Part shown: positions 25,005 through 33,054 of the stretch, piece by piece
Numbering within the stretch: position 1 is the first letter of the stretch
Layout of the letters: each line of letters begins with the position of its first letter
Source of the DNA: Arenibacterium halophilum
Lineage (GTDB): Bacteria > Pseudomonadota > Alphaproteobacteria > Rhodobacterales > Rhodobacteraceae
NCBI RefSeq assembly: GCF_005938225.1
Contig: NZ_VCPC01000005.1
Span: forward strand, 105,519-169,518
Length of the DNA: 64,000 nt
Reading direction: 5' to 3'
Translations under genes and position numbers: made by a program
Notes under the pieces: model-generated
The model's input: the letters and a program-made list of their open reading frames with translations, nothing else
Told to the model about the DNA's origin: nothing
Database searches by the model: none

Positions 25005-25811
25005 TCAGCCGCGAAACTTGAGCGTCAGATGCGGCACCGCAGAAAGCGCGGCTTCGATGTCGGCCTTGGTGTTCAGCAGAGGCTCAAGGAACTTGTCGCG
25101 CAGGTCCTGCGGCGCGTGAATGGATTCATGCGTACTGATATTCAGCGCCGCGATCACCGACCGGTCACTTGCCATGATCGGAACGGCGATCGACGCAACT
25201 CCTACTTCAAGTTCGGAAGCGGTCACCGCATAGCCATTGGCGCGCACCGTCCTGATCTCTTCGCGGAACAGCGCAGGGTCGGCGATCGTTTTGGGTGTGA
25301 GCGCCTTTAACTCGAAAGACTCGATCAAAGCGTCGGCCTCGGCTTGTTCCGTGAAGGCCAGGATCGCCTTTCCCAGCGAAGAGGCATAGGCCGGAATCCT
25401 GCTGCCGATCCCGACGCGAAGGGCAATCATCCGACGGGTCGGCGTCCGGGCGACATATATCACCTCCTCGCCCTCGAGGATCGCAAGGCTCGAGGTTTCC
25501 GAACAGGTCGCGGACAGGGTTTCCAGAATGGGCTGTACAAGCTCGACGATGCCCGACGTACTCAGGTAGGCATAACCAAGGTCAAGCGCTTTGGCGGACA
25601 AGACAAAGCGATTGTCGACCGACCGCAGGTAACCAAGGTATCTGAGGGTCATCAGGAAGCGACGTGTCGCAGCCCGCGACAGTCCGGTAAGTTCCGCCAC
25701 CTCGGACGTGCTAAGCGCCTCTTGTCTTTGCGAAAACGCAAGCAGGACCTTCAGGCCCCGGGCAAGCGAATTCACGTACCAAGCCTCCGACTCGATTGCC
25801 TCGTCGTCCAT
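25005..25811 (-). CDS. IclR family transcriptional regulator
   Basis: A 268-residue regulator: winged helix (ARGLKVLLAFSQRQEALSTSEVAELTGLSRAATRRFLMTLRYLGYLRSVDNRFVLS) and effector domain (RVGIGSRIPAYASSLGKAILAFTE, GYAVTASELEVGVASIAVPIM). This arrangement resembles the PcaR/PcaU/PobR type used for aromatic and oxoadipate pathways. It sits between the orphan receptor and the TRAP B genes and is a candidate binder of the TTCNCATATGNGAA sites. A small inverted repeat TGCGC-GCTTT-GCGCA lies in the divergent spacer at 25947-25961. Confidence 0.9.
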   Translation of the reverse strand: MDDEAIESEAWYVNSLARGLKVLLAFSQRQEALSTSEVAELTGLSRAATRRFLMTLRYLGYLRSVDNRFVLSAKALDLGYAYLSTSGIVELVQPILETLSATCSETSSLAILEGEEVIYVARTPTRRMIALRVGIGSRIPAYASSLGKAILAFTEQAEADALIESFELKALTPKTIADPALFREEIRTVRANGYAVTASELEVGVASIAVPIMASDRSVIAALNISTHESIHAPQDLRDKFLEPLLNTKADIEAALSAVPHLTLKFRG

Positions 25812-26082
25812 ATCCGTCTCCTTCGGGTTCGGATGCCTTATGACAGGTGCAAACGGACGCCCGACACCGAAACACCCGGAAGATCGAACGAGACGCGAGT
25901 TGACTCACTTAGACATCTATGAAACTTTGTTCGATATGATAGCGGTTGCGCGCTTTGCGCACAAGTCGCCTTCGACATAAAGACATCTCGCTCCGGTTGG
26001 AGCGCTGACATGCCCGGTCGGGAATTCGACGGAGAGCCGGGTCGAAACATCGGTCTGAACAGGCTGTAAGGGAGGATATGCA

Positions 26083-27162
26083 ATGTTGAACCGTAGAGGT
26101 CTTTTGGCCATGGGTGCCGCAGCTGGTGCCAGCGCGATGATGCCAAGACTGGCCGACGCCGCCACCCCGCTGCGCTGTACCGAATTCGGACCCGAACGCG
26201 GTGTGCGGGCGCAATCATTGATGTGGATCGCAGACCAGATCGCCGAGACATCGGGCGGCGACATGAACATGAACATCACCTGGGGCGGTGCGCTGGTCAA
26301 AGCGCGCGACGTGCTGGATGGTGTCGGATCCGGCTTTGCCGACCTCGGCTATGCCGTCTCCTCCTACACGCCCCGCCGCCTGCCTCTGTACGAGGTGACC
26401 GACCTCCCGTTCGGTAACGGTGGCTCGGATATCTGGGTCGGGCTGCGCGCGGCGTATGATCTGGCAACGACGAACGAGCACATCCAGAAGGAATTCGCCG
26501 ACAACGATGTGGTCTATATCTCGAATTTCACGACCGGCCCCGTCTTGCTGGTGTGCAAGGATCCCATCAACAGCCTTTCCGACCTGTCCGGTCGCAAGAT
26601 GCGCGCCTCGGGCGAAGCCTATCTTGCCAACTTCGGAAAATTCGGTGCGACCATCGTGTCGTTCCCGCAGGTCGACGTGTATCAGGCGCTGGAAAACGGC
26701 TTGGTCGATTGCAACCAGGTCTACTACAGCAACCTGTTCGCCTATCGTCAGTACGAAGTGGCCCAGCACATCGTCGAGATGAACTTTGGCCAGCTCTTGT
26801 CCTATCCGATGATCATGAACGGCGCACGCTATGCGGCGCTGTCGCAGGACCAGAAGAATGTGCTTCAGACCGTCGGTCATGACGCCATCGACGAGGTGGC
26901 GCGCAACATGATCTCTTCGGACGCCGGGGTGAAGGAAAAGCTGGTGGCCGGCGTTGACGGACACCAGATCGAGGTGACATCGCTGGATGAAACCCTTGTC
27001 GGAGAACTGTCGTCGGTGAGCGAAGACTTTGTTCAGTCGTGGATCGACGAGCGGACCAAGATGGGCCTGCCGGGCGCCGAAGTTGTCGAACAATATCGCG
27101 CCCTGCTTGAGAAATACGAAACCGAGCGGCAGTCGCAAGGCTACCCTTGGGAACGCGGATGA
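26083..27162 (+). CDS. TRAP transporter substrate-binding protein (DctP family), system B
   Basis: Periplasmic receptor of 359 residues. The N-terminus MLNRRGLLAMGAAAGASAMM with consecutive arginines and a long hydrophobic stretch looks like a Tat signal, unlike the Sec signals of the other receptors here. The core contains RKMRASGEAYLANFGKFGATIVSFPQVDVYQALENGLVDCNQ with the DctP ligand loop. GGGAGGA precedes the ATG. Its stop overlaps the Q-subunit start (ATGA), so TRAP B is a complete P-Q-M operon. Confidence 0.9.
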   Translation: MLNRRGLLAMGAAAGASAMMPRLADAATPLRCTEFGPERGVRAQSLMWIADQIAETSGGDMNMNITWGGALVKARDVLDGVGSGFADLGYAVSSYTPRRLPLYEVTDLPFGNGGSDIWVGLRAAYDLATTNEHIQKEFADNDVVYISNFTTGPVLLVCKDPINSLSDLSGRKMRASGEAYLANFGKFGATIVSFPQVDVYQALENGLVDCNQVYYSNLFAYRQYEVAQHIVEMNFGQLLSYPMIMNGARYAALSQDQKNVLQTVGHDAIDEVARNMISSDAGVKEKLVAGVDGHQIEVTSLDETLVGELSSVSEDFVQSWIDERTKMGLPGAEVVEQYRALLEKYETERQSQGYPWERG

Positions 27163-27680
27163 CATCACGGGCTGCGCAAGCCGCCCAAAGCCTGGGCGCG
27201 CAAGTGCGGGGGGCGATGCTTTGGATTTCGATCCTGTCGCTCATCGCACTCGCACTCCTTGTCGCCACATCGGTTCTGGGGCGCGCCCTGTTCGGCACAC
27301 CCGTCACCGACGACGTGGTGCTTGCCGAGGGGCTGCTGATCGTTACCGTGATGCTTCCACTGGCATCGGTGCAAACCGAGACAGGGCATATCAAGGTGCA
27401 GTTGATCGGCAAGCTTGGCAGCCTGTTCACCGCAATCACCGACAGGTTCGGCAACCTGCTGGGGTGTCTGCTTTGCAGCGGTCTGGCCTATGCCGCGCTT
27501 AAGGACAGCGCCAAGCTGTATCAAACCGGTGAATTTTATCAGGGTCTGCTGCAACTGCCGATCTGGCCGACAAAGATGTTGTTCGGTCTGGGCTTGTTGA
27601 TGCTGGCCATCGACCTCGCCATCGGCACGATCAAACCGCAGGTCCATGCGGACGAATACGCCGATCCAAGCCTGGACTGA
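27159..27680 (+). CDS. TRAP transporter small membrane subunit (DctQ family), system B
   Basis: Four-helix DctQ protein of 173 residues. The stretch ILSLIALALLVATSVLGRALFGTPVTDDVVLAEGLLIVTVMLPLASVQTETGHIKV matches the family core. The ATG at 27159 overlaps the receptor stop; an ATG four codons earlier is unlikely. Two bases separate it from the large subunit gene. Confidence 0.9.
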   Translation: MTSRAAQAAQSLGAQVRGAMLWISILSLIALALLVATSVLGRALFGTPVTDDVVLAEGLLIVTVMLPLASVQTETGHIKVQLIGKLGSLFTAITDRFGNLLGCLLCSGLAYAALKDSAKLYQTGEFYQGLLQLPIWPTKMLFGLGLLMLAIDLAIGTIKPQVHADEYADPSLD

Positions 27681-27682
27681 CC

Positions 27683-29023
27683 ATGAATCCCATCCTGCTG
27701 GTTGAATGTATCCTGGTCCTGGTCCTGATCCTGCTGTTTCTGCGGGTGCCGATCGGCTTTGCCCTTGGTGTGTGCGCGACGCTGGGCATTTTCCTATTCT
27801 TCGCCTGGCCCGAAGGGGGCGACTTTAACCCCGCCTTTGCCTGGCCTCCCACGCTGAACTTCCTGTCGCACGAACCCTACGGCTTCCTGCACAGTTACCC
27901 CCTTACCATGGTGCCGCTCTTCATCGGCCTGGGCCATGTCGCGAACCGTTGTGGCTTTACCGGCGATCTGTTCGGCGCGATCAGGGTCTGGCTGACCCGG
28001 CTGCCCGGCAATCTTGCCATCGCAAGCATCTTCGGCTGCGCCGGGTTCTCTGCGATCACCGGGTCCAGCGTTGCCTGCGCCTCGGCGATGAGCCGCATCG
28101 CCGTTCCGGAAATGCTGCGCAATGGATACAGGCCTTCGCTTGCGACGGCATCGGTTGCGGCGGGCGGCACGCTTGGGTCTTTGATCCCGCCCAGCCTTCT
28201 GTTTGCGCTCTACGGTATCTTCACCGAGCAATCGATCGGCAAGCTGTTCATCGCGGGCATCGTTCCGGGGCTGATATCGGTTGCGGGTTTTGTCGTCGTC
28301 ATCGTGATCTGGGCCACACTGAAACCGGAGGCCGCACCCCGCACGACCCAGACGTTCACGCGCGAGCAGAAGATGAAGTCTCTGGCCGCACTCTGGCCTA
28401 TCACGCTGCTGTTTGTTGTTGCTGTGGGCGGATTGTATTCTGGCATCTTTACCCCGACCGAGGCTGCGGCCATCTCATTCGTCACGGCCATCGGGCTTGG
28501 CCTTGTCCTGCGCCGCATCGACCTGAAAGGGCTGCTTGGTGCCTTTCGGGAAACCGCGCTGCAAACCGCCATGGTTTTCGTGATCGCAATCGGCGCCAAG
28601 ATGCTGGTTTCGCTTATCGCGCTGACCGGTTTCACGCCCTATCTTCTGAACCTGACCGAACAGGCTGATCTGTCGGACGTGGGCATCATCCTGTCCATCG
28701 TGGTGCTGTTTCTGTTCCTTGGGATGTTCCTGGATTCCATCGGCATCATTCTGATCGCCGTGCCGATCACTGCGCCACTGGTCGAAACCCTCGGGTTCGA
28801 CCTCATCTGGTTCGGCGTCATCGTCATCAAGCTGCTTGAAATCGGGCTGGTCACGCCGCCGGTCGGCATGAACGTATTTGTAATCAAGGGCATGATGAAG
28901 AACGAAGTGGAACTAAGCGCCATCTTCAAGGGCGTTACCTGGTTCCTGTTGTCCGAATTCGTGGTGCTGACACTGCTGCTGCTGTTCCCGATCCTGTCAC
29001 TATGGCTGCCCAACTCCATGTAA
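27683..29023 (+). CDS. TRAP transporter large membrane subunit (DctM family), system B
   Basis: Transporter core of 446 residues, about twelve hydrophobic segments. It carries the DctM repeats GCAGFSAITGSSVACASAMSRIAVPEMLRNGY with VAAGGTLGSLIPPSLLFALYGI, and in the second half LLEIGLVTPPVGMNVFVIKGM. It completes TRAP B. Between its stop and the next TRAP genes lie 154 bp holding operator site 2 and a strong promoter, so system C is transcribed separately. Confidence 0.93.
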   Translation: MNPILLVECILVLVLILLFLRVPIGFALGVCATLGIFLFFAWPEGGDFNPAFAWPPTLNFLSHEPYGFLHSYPLTMVPLFIGLGHVANRCGFTGDLFGAIRVWLTRLPGNLAIASIFGCAGFSAITGSSVACASAMSRIAVPEMLRNGYRPSLATASVAAGGTLGSLIPPSLLFALYGIFTEQSIGKLFIAGIVPGLISVAGFVVVIVIWATLKPEAAPRTTQTFTREQKMKSLAALWPITLLFVVAVGGLYSGIFTPTEAAAISFVTAIGLGLVLRRIDLKGLLGAFRETALQTAMVFVIAIGAKMLVSLIALTGFTPYLLNLTEQADLSDVGIILSIVVLFLFLGMFLDSIGIILIAVPITAPLVETLGFDLIWFGVIVIKLLEIGLVTPPVGMNVFVIKGMMKNEVELSAIFKGVTWFLLSEFVVLTLLLLFPILSLWLPNSM

Positions 29024-29040
29024 GCCGGACGCGCAGCAAC

Positions 29041-29054
29041 TTCGCATATGTGAA
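29041..29054. promoter_or_regulatory. Palindromic operator TTCGCATATGTGAA (site 2)
   Basis: The exact reverse complement of site 1. It ends one base before the -35 element of the promoter at 29056-29085. That position suits an activator or a repressor of the IclR family, whose members often bind just upstream of or over -35. It lies 124 bp before the first start codon of the Q-M-hydrolase operon. Confidence 0.72.
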
Positions 29055-29055
29055 A

Positions 29056-29085
29056 TTGTTTCGCGTGCGGCTGCACAAATATAAT
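29056..29085 (+). promoter_or_regulatory. Promoter of TRAP C operon
   Basis: -35 TTGTTT (29056-29061), 18-bp spacer, -10 TATAAT (29080-29085), a perfect consensus -10. It directs the TRAP Q-M-cysteine hydrolase genes. The long untranslated leader to 29178 has no further clear structure. Confidence 0.65.
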
Positions 29086-29177
29086 TCGTTGATACACTCG
29101 CCCCGCGCAGGGTGGGTTCAACCGACAGCGCCGCGCCGGACACGGCCCGCCACAATCGCAACCCCGGGGAGCCCGAC

Positions 29178-29678
29178 GTGAAGCCGATCCTGAAAACCCA
29201 CGATGCCATCAGCTATGCGGGCTTTGTCCTTGGTGCGACAATGCTCGGGGCAATTGTGTTGATGTACGCCTACGAGGTCACGTCCCGCTACCTGTTCGGA
29301 GCACCGACCACCTGGGCCAGCGATTTCGTTTCGTTCCTGCTGTTGATCATGGTGTTCACGACCGCGCCCTGGCTGACGCGCGAGAATGGACATGTTGCCG
29401 TGACGATCATTCCCGATCTGCTGCTGCGCTACCGGAGCGCAATCCTGCGCACCACCTTTCTGGCCGCCGCAGTTGCCTGCCTGGTGGCCAGCTGGATCTG
29501 CCTTGGCGAAAACATCTATCTGTTCAACAGGGGAACCTCGACCCTGACGACAGTCCGCATCCCGAAGTGGATCCTCACGGCCTTCATTACCTACGGGCTT
29601 GTGAACACGGGGCTCTATTTCCTGCGGCTCACCTTTTCCCCCTTGCCCGAAGAAACGAAAGAGACCGCCAATGCTTGA
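29178..29678 (+). CDS. TRAP transporter small membrane subunit (DctQ family), system C
   Basis: DctQ protein of 166 residues starting at GTG 29178 (VKPILKTHDAISYAGFVLG), with GGGGAG seven bases upstream. A longer frame from GTG 29112 would add 22 polar residues without a ribosome site. The family core is YEVTSRYLFGAPTTWASDFVSFLLLIMVFTTAPWLTRENGHVAVTIIPDLL. It overlaps the large subunit gene by 8 bp. No receptor gene is next to this pair; the orphan at 23972 is the probable partner. Confidence 0.87.
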   Translation: MKPILKTHDAISYAGFVLGATMLGAIVLMYAYEVTSRYLFGAPTTWASDFVSFLLLIMVFTTAPWLTRENGHVAVTIIPDLLLRYRSAILRTTFLAAAVACLVASWICLGENIYLFNRGTSTLTTVRIPKWILTAFITYGLVNTGLYFLRLTFSPLPEETKETANA

Positions 29679-30981
29679 GGGAATTCCCGCCGTCCTGATC
29701 GGCGTCGGCGTGCTGCTGGGGCTGATGGCAACCGGCCTGCCGGTCTTTGCTGCCTTCCTGTTCATCGATCTTATCGCGATCTTCGTCATTATGGGGCCCG
29801 TGGGTTTTGGGCTGTTTGTCAATTCGATCTATGAAACGACGACAAGCCAGTCGCTGGTGACGATACCGCTCTTTATTCTGATGGGTGAAATCCTGTTCAG
29901 ATCGAACTCTGTGGATGTGCTGTTCCGCAGCATCGACACGCTGGTCGGACGCGTAAAAGGCCGACAATACGTGTTGTCGATTGTACTGGCGACGGTGTTC
30001 AGCACATTGTCCGGCGCGGCGATGGGCGTGGCCGCGATGCTGGGGCGTTCTCTGCTGCCCGGAATGATCGCCCGCGGATATGATCCGCGGCTGTCGGCTG
30101 GCACGATTCTTGCAGGCGCCAGCCTTGCCCCGTTGATCCCACCCAGCGTTCTGGTCATCATCATCGGCACCCTTGCGGGCGTATCCATCGCGGGGCTGCT
30201 TATCGCCGGCATCCTTCCCGGATTGATGTTCGCCGCTTTGTTCCTGATTTACTGCTTTGTGCGGATCTGGCTGAACCCGGAACTTGCTCCGGGTGATGAC
30301 GACGACGCCCCCACCTATACAAAGCGTGATCAGGTTCTTGCCATCATTCGCGTCGTGCCATTCTCGATCATCATCCTGATGGTGATGGGGCTGATCCTGA
30401 TGGGTGTTGCCACCCCGACAGAAGCAGGCGCGATGGGTGTCATCGGGTCCCTGTTCACTGCGGCGGTCTATCGCAACCTGTCGCTTCGCATGATCGCACA
30501 GGCGCTGGCCGCCTCGGCCAAGATCTCGGCCATGATCCTGTTCATCATGGCCAGTTCGAAATTGTTCAGCCAGTTGCTTGCCTTCACGGGCGGCGCATCC
30601 GCCATGACTGAATGGGTTGTCGCACTGGACCTGTCGCGCTGGGGTATGCTGCTGGTGCTGATGGTTCTGCCCTTCATCCTGTGCATGTTCATCGACCAGA
30701 TCGCGCTGATGCTGATCGTGATTCCGATCTACCTGCCGATCGTCGACAGCCTGCAATTCGATCCGATCTGGTTCTGGCTGCTGTTCCTCGTGAACATCAC
30801 CATCGGTGGGATGACACCGCCATTCGGTTACACGCTATTCGCGCTGAAAAGTGCGTGGACAGAGGCGAAACTGTCGACCGTCTTTTCGGCCGCCTGGCCA
30901 TTTGTCGGCCTTTACGTATTGGGCATGGTCATCCTCGCTCTGTTCCCCGGATTGACCACCGTCCTGCCCTCGCTGCTGTGA
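29671..30981 (+). CDS. TRAP transporter large membrane subunit (DctM family), system C
   Basis: Transporter core of 436 residues with about twelve membrane segments. DctM signatures include TVFSTLSGAAMGVAAMLGRSLLPGMIARGYDPRLSAGTILAGASLAPLIPPSVLVIIIG and VNITIGGMTPPFGYTLFALK. The sequence MGEILFRSNSVDVLFRSIDTLVGRVKGRQY is the typical first cytoplasmic region. It is followed after 47 bp by a cysteine hydrolase gene, which may act on the imported compound. Confidence 0.92.
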   Translation: MLEGIPAVLIGVGVLLGLMATGLPVFAAFLFIDLIAIFVIMGPVGFGLFVNSIYETTTSQSLVTIPLFILMGEILFRSNSVDVLFRSIDTLVGRVKGRQYVLSIVLATVFSTLSGAAMGVAAMLGRSLLPGMIARGYDPRLSAGTILAGASLAPLIPPSVLVIIIGTLAGVSIAGLLIAGILPGLMFAALFLIYCFVRIWLNPELAPGDDDDAPTYTKRDQVLAIIRVVPFSIIILMVMGLILMGVATPTEAGAMGVIGSLFTAAVYRNLSLRMIAQALAASAKISAMILFIMASSKLFSQLLAFTGGASAMTEWVVALDLSRWGMLLVLMVLPFILCMFIDQIALMLIVIPIYLPIVDSLQFDPIWFWLLFLVNITIGGMTPPFGYTLFALKSAWTEAKLSTVFSAAWPFVGLYVLGMVILALFPGLTTVLPSLL

Positions 30982-31028
30982 CACGGCGAGATACGGCCCG
31001 ACCTTAACCCGAACTCAGGAGATCGAGA

Positions 31029-31664
31029 TTGGCTGAAACGACGAATTTCGGAAACACTTTGGGGTGGGGAAAAACCCCACTGCTGCTTGTCATCGACGTG
31101 ACGCGCGCCTTTACCGAACCGGATCGCCCGCTTGGGTCCGAGTGCGGCACGCTGATTTCGAACGTCAACCGTGTGATCGCTGCGGCCCGCCAATCCGGTA
31201 CGCCGATCATGTACACGCGGGTCGCCTATGACGAGCCGGACCTCTCCGACGCCGGTCTCTGGGCGCGCAAGATCGGACAACTGGGCGACCTTTGCGTTGG
31301 CGGCACCGGAATCGACATCGACCCCCGGCTGGATTTCGAACCCGGGCACGACCCTGTGCTTACCAAGAAATACGCCTCTTGCTTCTTTGGCACCGACCTG
31401 ACCAGCCGCCTGAATGCCGCTGGGATCGACACTCTGGTGATCGTCGGGCTCAGCACCAGCGGCTGCGTCCGCGCAACGGCGGTGGATGCGATCCAGCTTG
31501 GGTTCCGTCCGATCGTCGTCGAACAGGCCGTCGGCGATCGGTGGCAAGAGGCCCACGACCAGACCTTGGCGGACCTGCGCGCGAAATACGCCGATCTCGA
31601 CACACTTGACGCGGTCGAGACCAAGTTCCGTTCATTGGCCAGCGCAGACGGTCGCGCCGCCTAG
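31029..31664 (+). CDS. Cysteine hydrolase of the isochorismatase / N-carbamoylsarcosine amidase family
   Basis: A cytoplasmic hydrolase of 211 residues with the family catalytic triad: D23 (LLLVIDVTRAF), K114 (VLTKKYASCFFGTDL) and C146 (GLSTSGCVRATAVDA). Presence of the Cys and of the cis-peptide region LSTSGC points to amide or carbamoyl hydrolysis rather than isochorismate cleavage. The start is TTG at 31029 with AGGAG seven bases upstream. It is the last gene of the TRAP C operon, and its TAG overlaps by four bases with the end of the convergent dehydrogenase gene. Confidence 0.87.
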   Translation: MAETTNFGNTLGWGKTPLLLVIDVTRAFTEPDRPLGSECGTLISNVNRVIAAARQSGTPIMYTRVAYDEPDLSDAGLWARKIGQLGDLCVGGTGIDIDPRLDFEPGHDPVLTKKYASCFFGTDLTSRLNAAGIDTLVIVGLSTSGCVRATAVDAIQLGFRPIVVEQAVGDRWQEAHDQTLADLRAKYADLDTLDAVETKFRSLASADGRAA

Positions 31665-32653
31665 CGCGGGTTCAGTTCCCCCACCCCGTCGCGGTCGCGC
31701 AGCCATTCCAGCAAGTCGCGCAACTGCCGGTCACGTTTCTCGACGGTGTCGCCATAGGCACCGTCGAACCCGTACCAGCCTTGCCCGGTCATTGCGCCCA
31801 GGTCGCCACGGTCCACCAGCTCGCGCAGAGCGGTGCGCCCTTTGAAATTCTCATCCCCGGTCTGATGGTAAAGCGAATCCGTAACCGCCAGCGCGGTCTT
31901 TTTCGACACGATCAGATCCTCTGTCAGAAGCGGTCCCCACAAGGCAAGCCGCGGGCCGATGCTTAGCCGGACAGCGGCATCAATGTCTTCACGGGTGGCC
32001 AGCCCTTCGTCGACCAGACGATAGATCTCGGTCAACATGGCAAACTGTATCTTGTTGATCAGAAATCCCGGGCGTTCCGGGCAGACCACCCCGACATGAT
32101 CGATGCTGGCCACGAAAGCGCGCGCAAAACTGACCAGTTGATCCGGCGTTTCTTCGACGCGGATGATTTCGACCGCAGGAACGATGTGGGCCGGAGTAAT
32201 GTAATGGATGCCCAGAACCCGCGTGCGATGCGTGACCTTGCTTGCGATGTCCGAAATCAGCAGCGACGAGGTGTTGGTCGCCAGAACCACATCAGGCGGG
32301 CACAAACGATCAAGCGTCGCAAACACCGTCTGCTTCAGCTCGAGATTTTCGGGCACGGCCTCGTGAACCAGAAACGCGCCGCTGACAGCCGCCGCCAGTT
32401 CGGGTTCGCCCGTCACCCGCCCAAGAATTTCCTCTACATCGGCTTCGGCTGCATAGGTCGCCGCGATCGGGCGCGCGCGCTCGGCAAAACTGTCAAGCGC
32501 AGCCTGGTCCGGGTCGTGCAGGACAACCTGATAGCCATGGCGCGCATACATCGTCGCAATCACACAGCCCATGAAGCCGCCGCCGACGATGCAGATTTTG
32601 CCGCCCTTCGGCGGCTGCGATGGTGTGTCAGTTGAAGTGGTCAATTCGATCAT
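31661..32653 (-). CDS. 3-Hydroxyacyl-CoA dehydrogenase family protein
   Basis: An NAD-dependent dehydrogenase of 330 residues with the Rossmann motif GKICIVGGGFMGCVIATMYARHGYQVVLHD and the family catalytic stretch VLGIHYITPAHIVPAVEIIRVEETP followed by VGVVCPERPGFLINKIQFAMLTE. In true 3-hydroxyacyl-CoA enzymes the catalytic His lies in G(M/L)HFFNPP; here it reads GIHYITPAH, so it may act on another 3-hydroxy acid (as L-carnitine or L-gulonate dehydrogenases of this fold do). It is divergent from the CoA-transferase gene and shares its operator region. Confidence 0.85.
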   Translation of the reverse strand: MIELTTSTDTPSQPPKGGKICIVGGGFMGCVIATMYARHGYQVVLHDPDQAALDSFAERARPIAATYAAEADVEEILGRVTGEPELAAAVSGAFLVHEAVPENLELKQTVFATLDRLCPPDVVLATNTSSLLISDIASKVTHRTRVLGIHYITPAHIVPAVEIIRVEETPDQLVSFARAFVASIDHVGVVCPERPGFLINKIQFAMLTEIYRLVDEGLATREDIDAAVRLSIGPRLALWGPLLTEDLIVSKKTALAVTDSLYHQTGDENFKGRTALRELVDRGDLGAMTGQGWYGFDGAYGDTVEKRDRQLRDLLEWLRDRDGVGELNPR

Positions 32654-32808
32654 TCGGAAATCTGTTCAACGCGCCGCGTCGCAGCCGTGATGGACATCTG
32701 TCCCGACCGGTCTGGCATTCGCCAGAAACGCGCATTTCCGTTCTCCCGCTCCGATTTTCGGGTGGGGTCTTGCGGGGGTCAAATCAATCTCGGCCGGAGC
32801 CGGCGAAT

Positions 32809-32822
32809 TTCTCATATGTGAA
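32809..32822. promoter_or_regulatory. Palindromic operator TTCTCATATGTGAA (site 3)
   Basis: Third copy of the TTCNCATATGNGAA palindrome, identical to site 2 except for G to T at the fourth base. It is 156 bp from the start of the dehydrogenase gene and 232 bp from the CoA-transferase start, so either or both could be controlled. Confidence 0.65.
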
Positions 32823-32905
32823 CTTTCGACACCGATCCCAAGATCATCGGCAAAGGACACCGCAACCGTCGGCACGTCATTGACATGCGTTCCCTGCGCC
32901 GCGAT

Positions 32906-32947
32906 CATTGTGCGAAATGCTGCCAACTGCGCGCAATGCGCACAATG
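32906..32947. promoter_or_regulatory. Long-spaced inverted repeat upstream of the CoA-transferase gene
   Basis: CATTGTGCG (32906-32914) and CGCACAATG (32939-32947) are exact inverted 9-mers with 24 bp between them, centres 33 bp apart. The left arm continues as TTGTGCGAAA, a 10-mer also seen at 5476-5485 in front of the liv operon. It could bind a tetrameric regulator on one face of the helix. The regulator is unknown. Confidence 0.45.
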
Positions 32948-33054
32948 CATCCGATGGTTCCCTGCCGAAAACACGATGGGCGCGCGGGTGCAGAACGCAG
33001 TCCTATCCCGTCGCGGGCAGGGGCGGCGGCGGCGCGACGCAGGAGATGTATCGA

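Larger units (their letters stand above)
32654..33054. other. Divergent control region between dehydrogenase and CoA-transferase genes
   Basis: 401 bp without a supported gene. A 102-codon minus frame at 32666-32974 runs across the operator and has no ribosome site. The region holds the TTCTCATATGTGAA operator (32809-32822) and a 9-bp inverted repeat CATTGTGCG/CGCACAATG (32906-32947). The ribosome site AGGAG for the CoA-transferase is at 33041-33045. Confidence 0.7.

Noticed and set aside
32666..32974. 102-codon minus-strand frame in the dehydrogenase/CoA-transferase spacer
   Set aside because: No ribosome site, no recognised domain and it would run through the operator palindrome.
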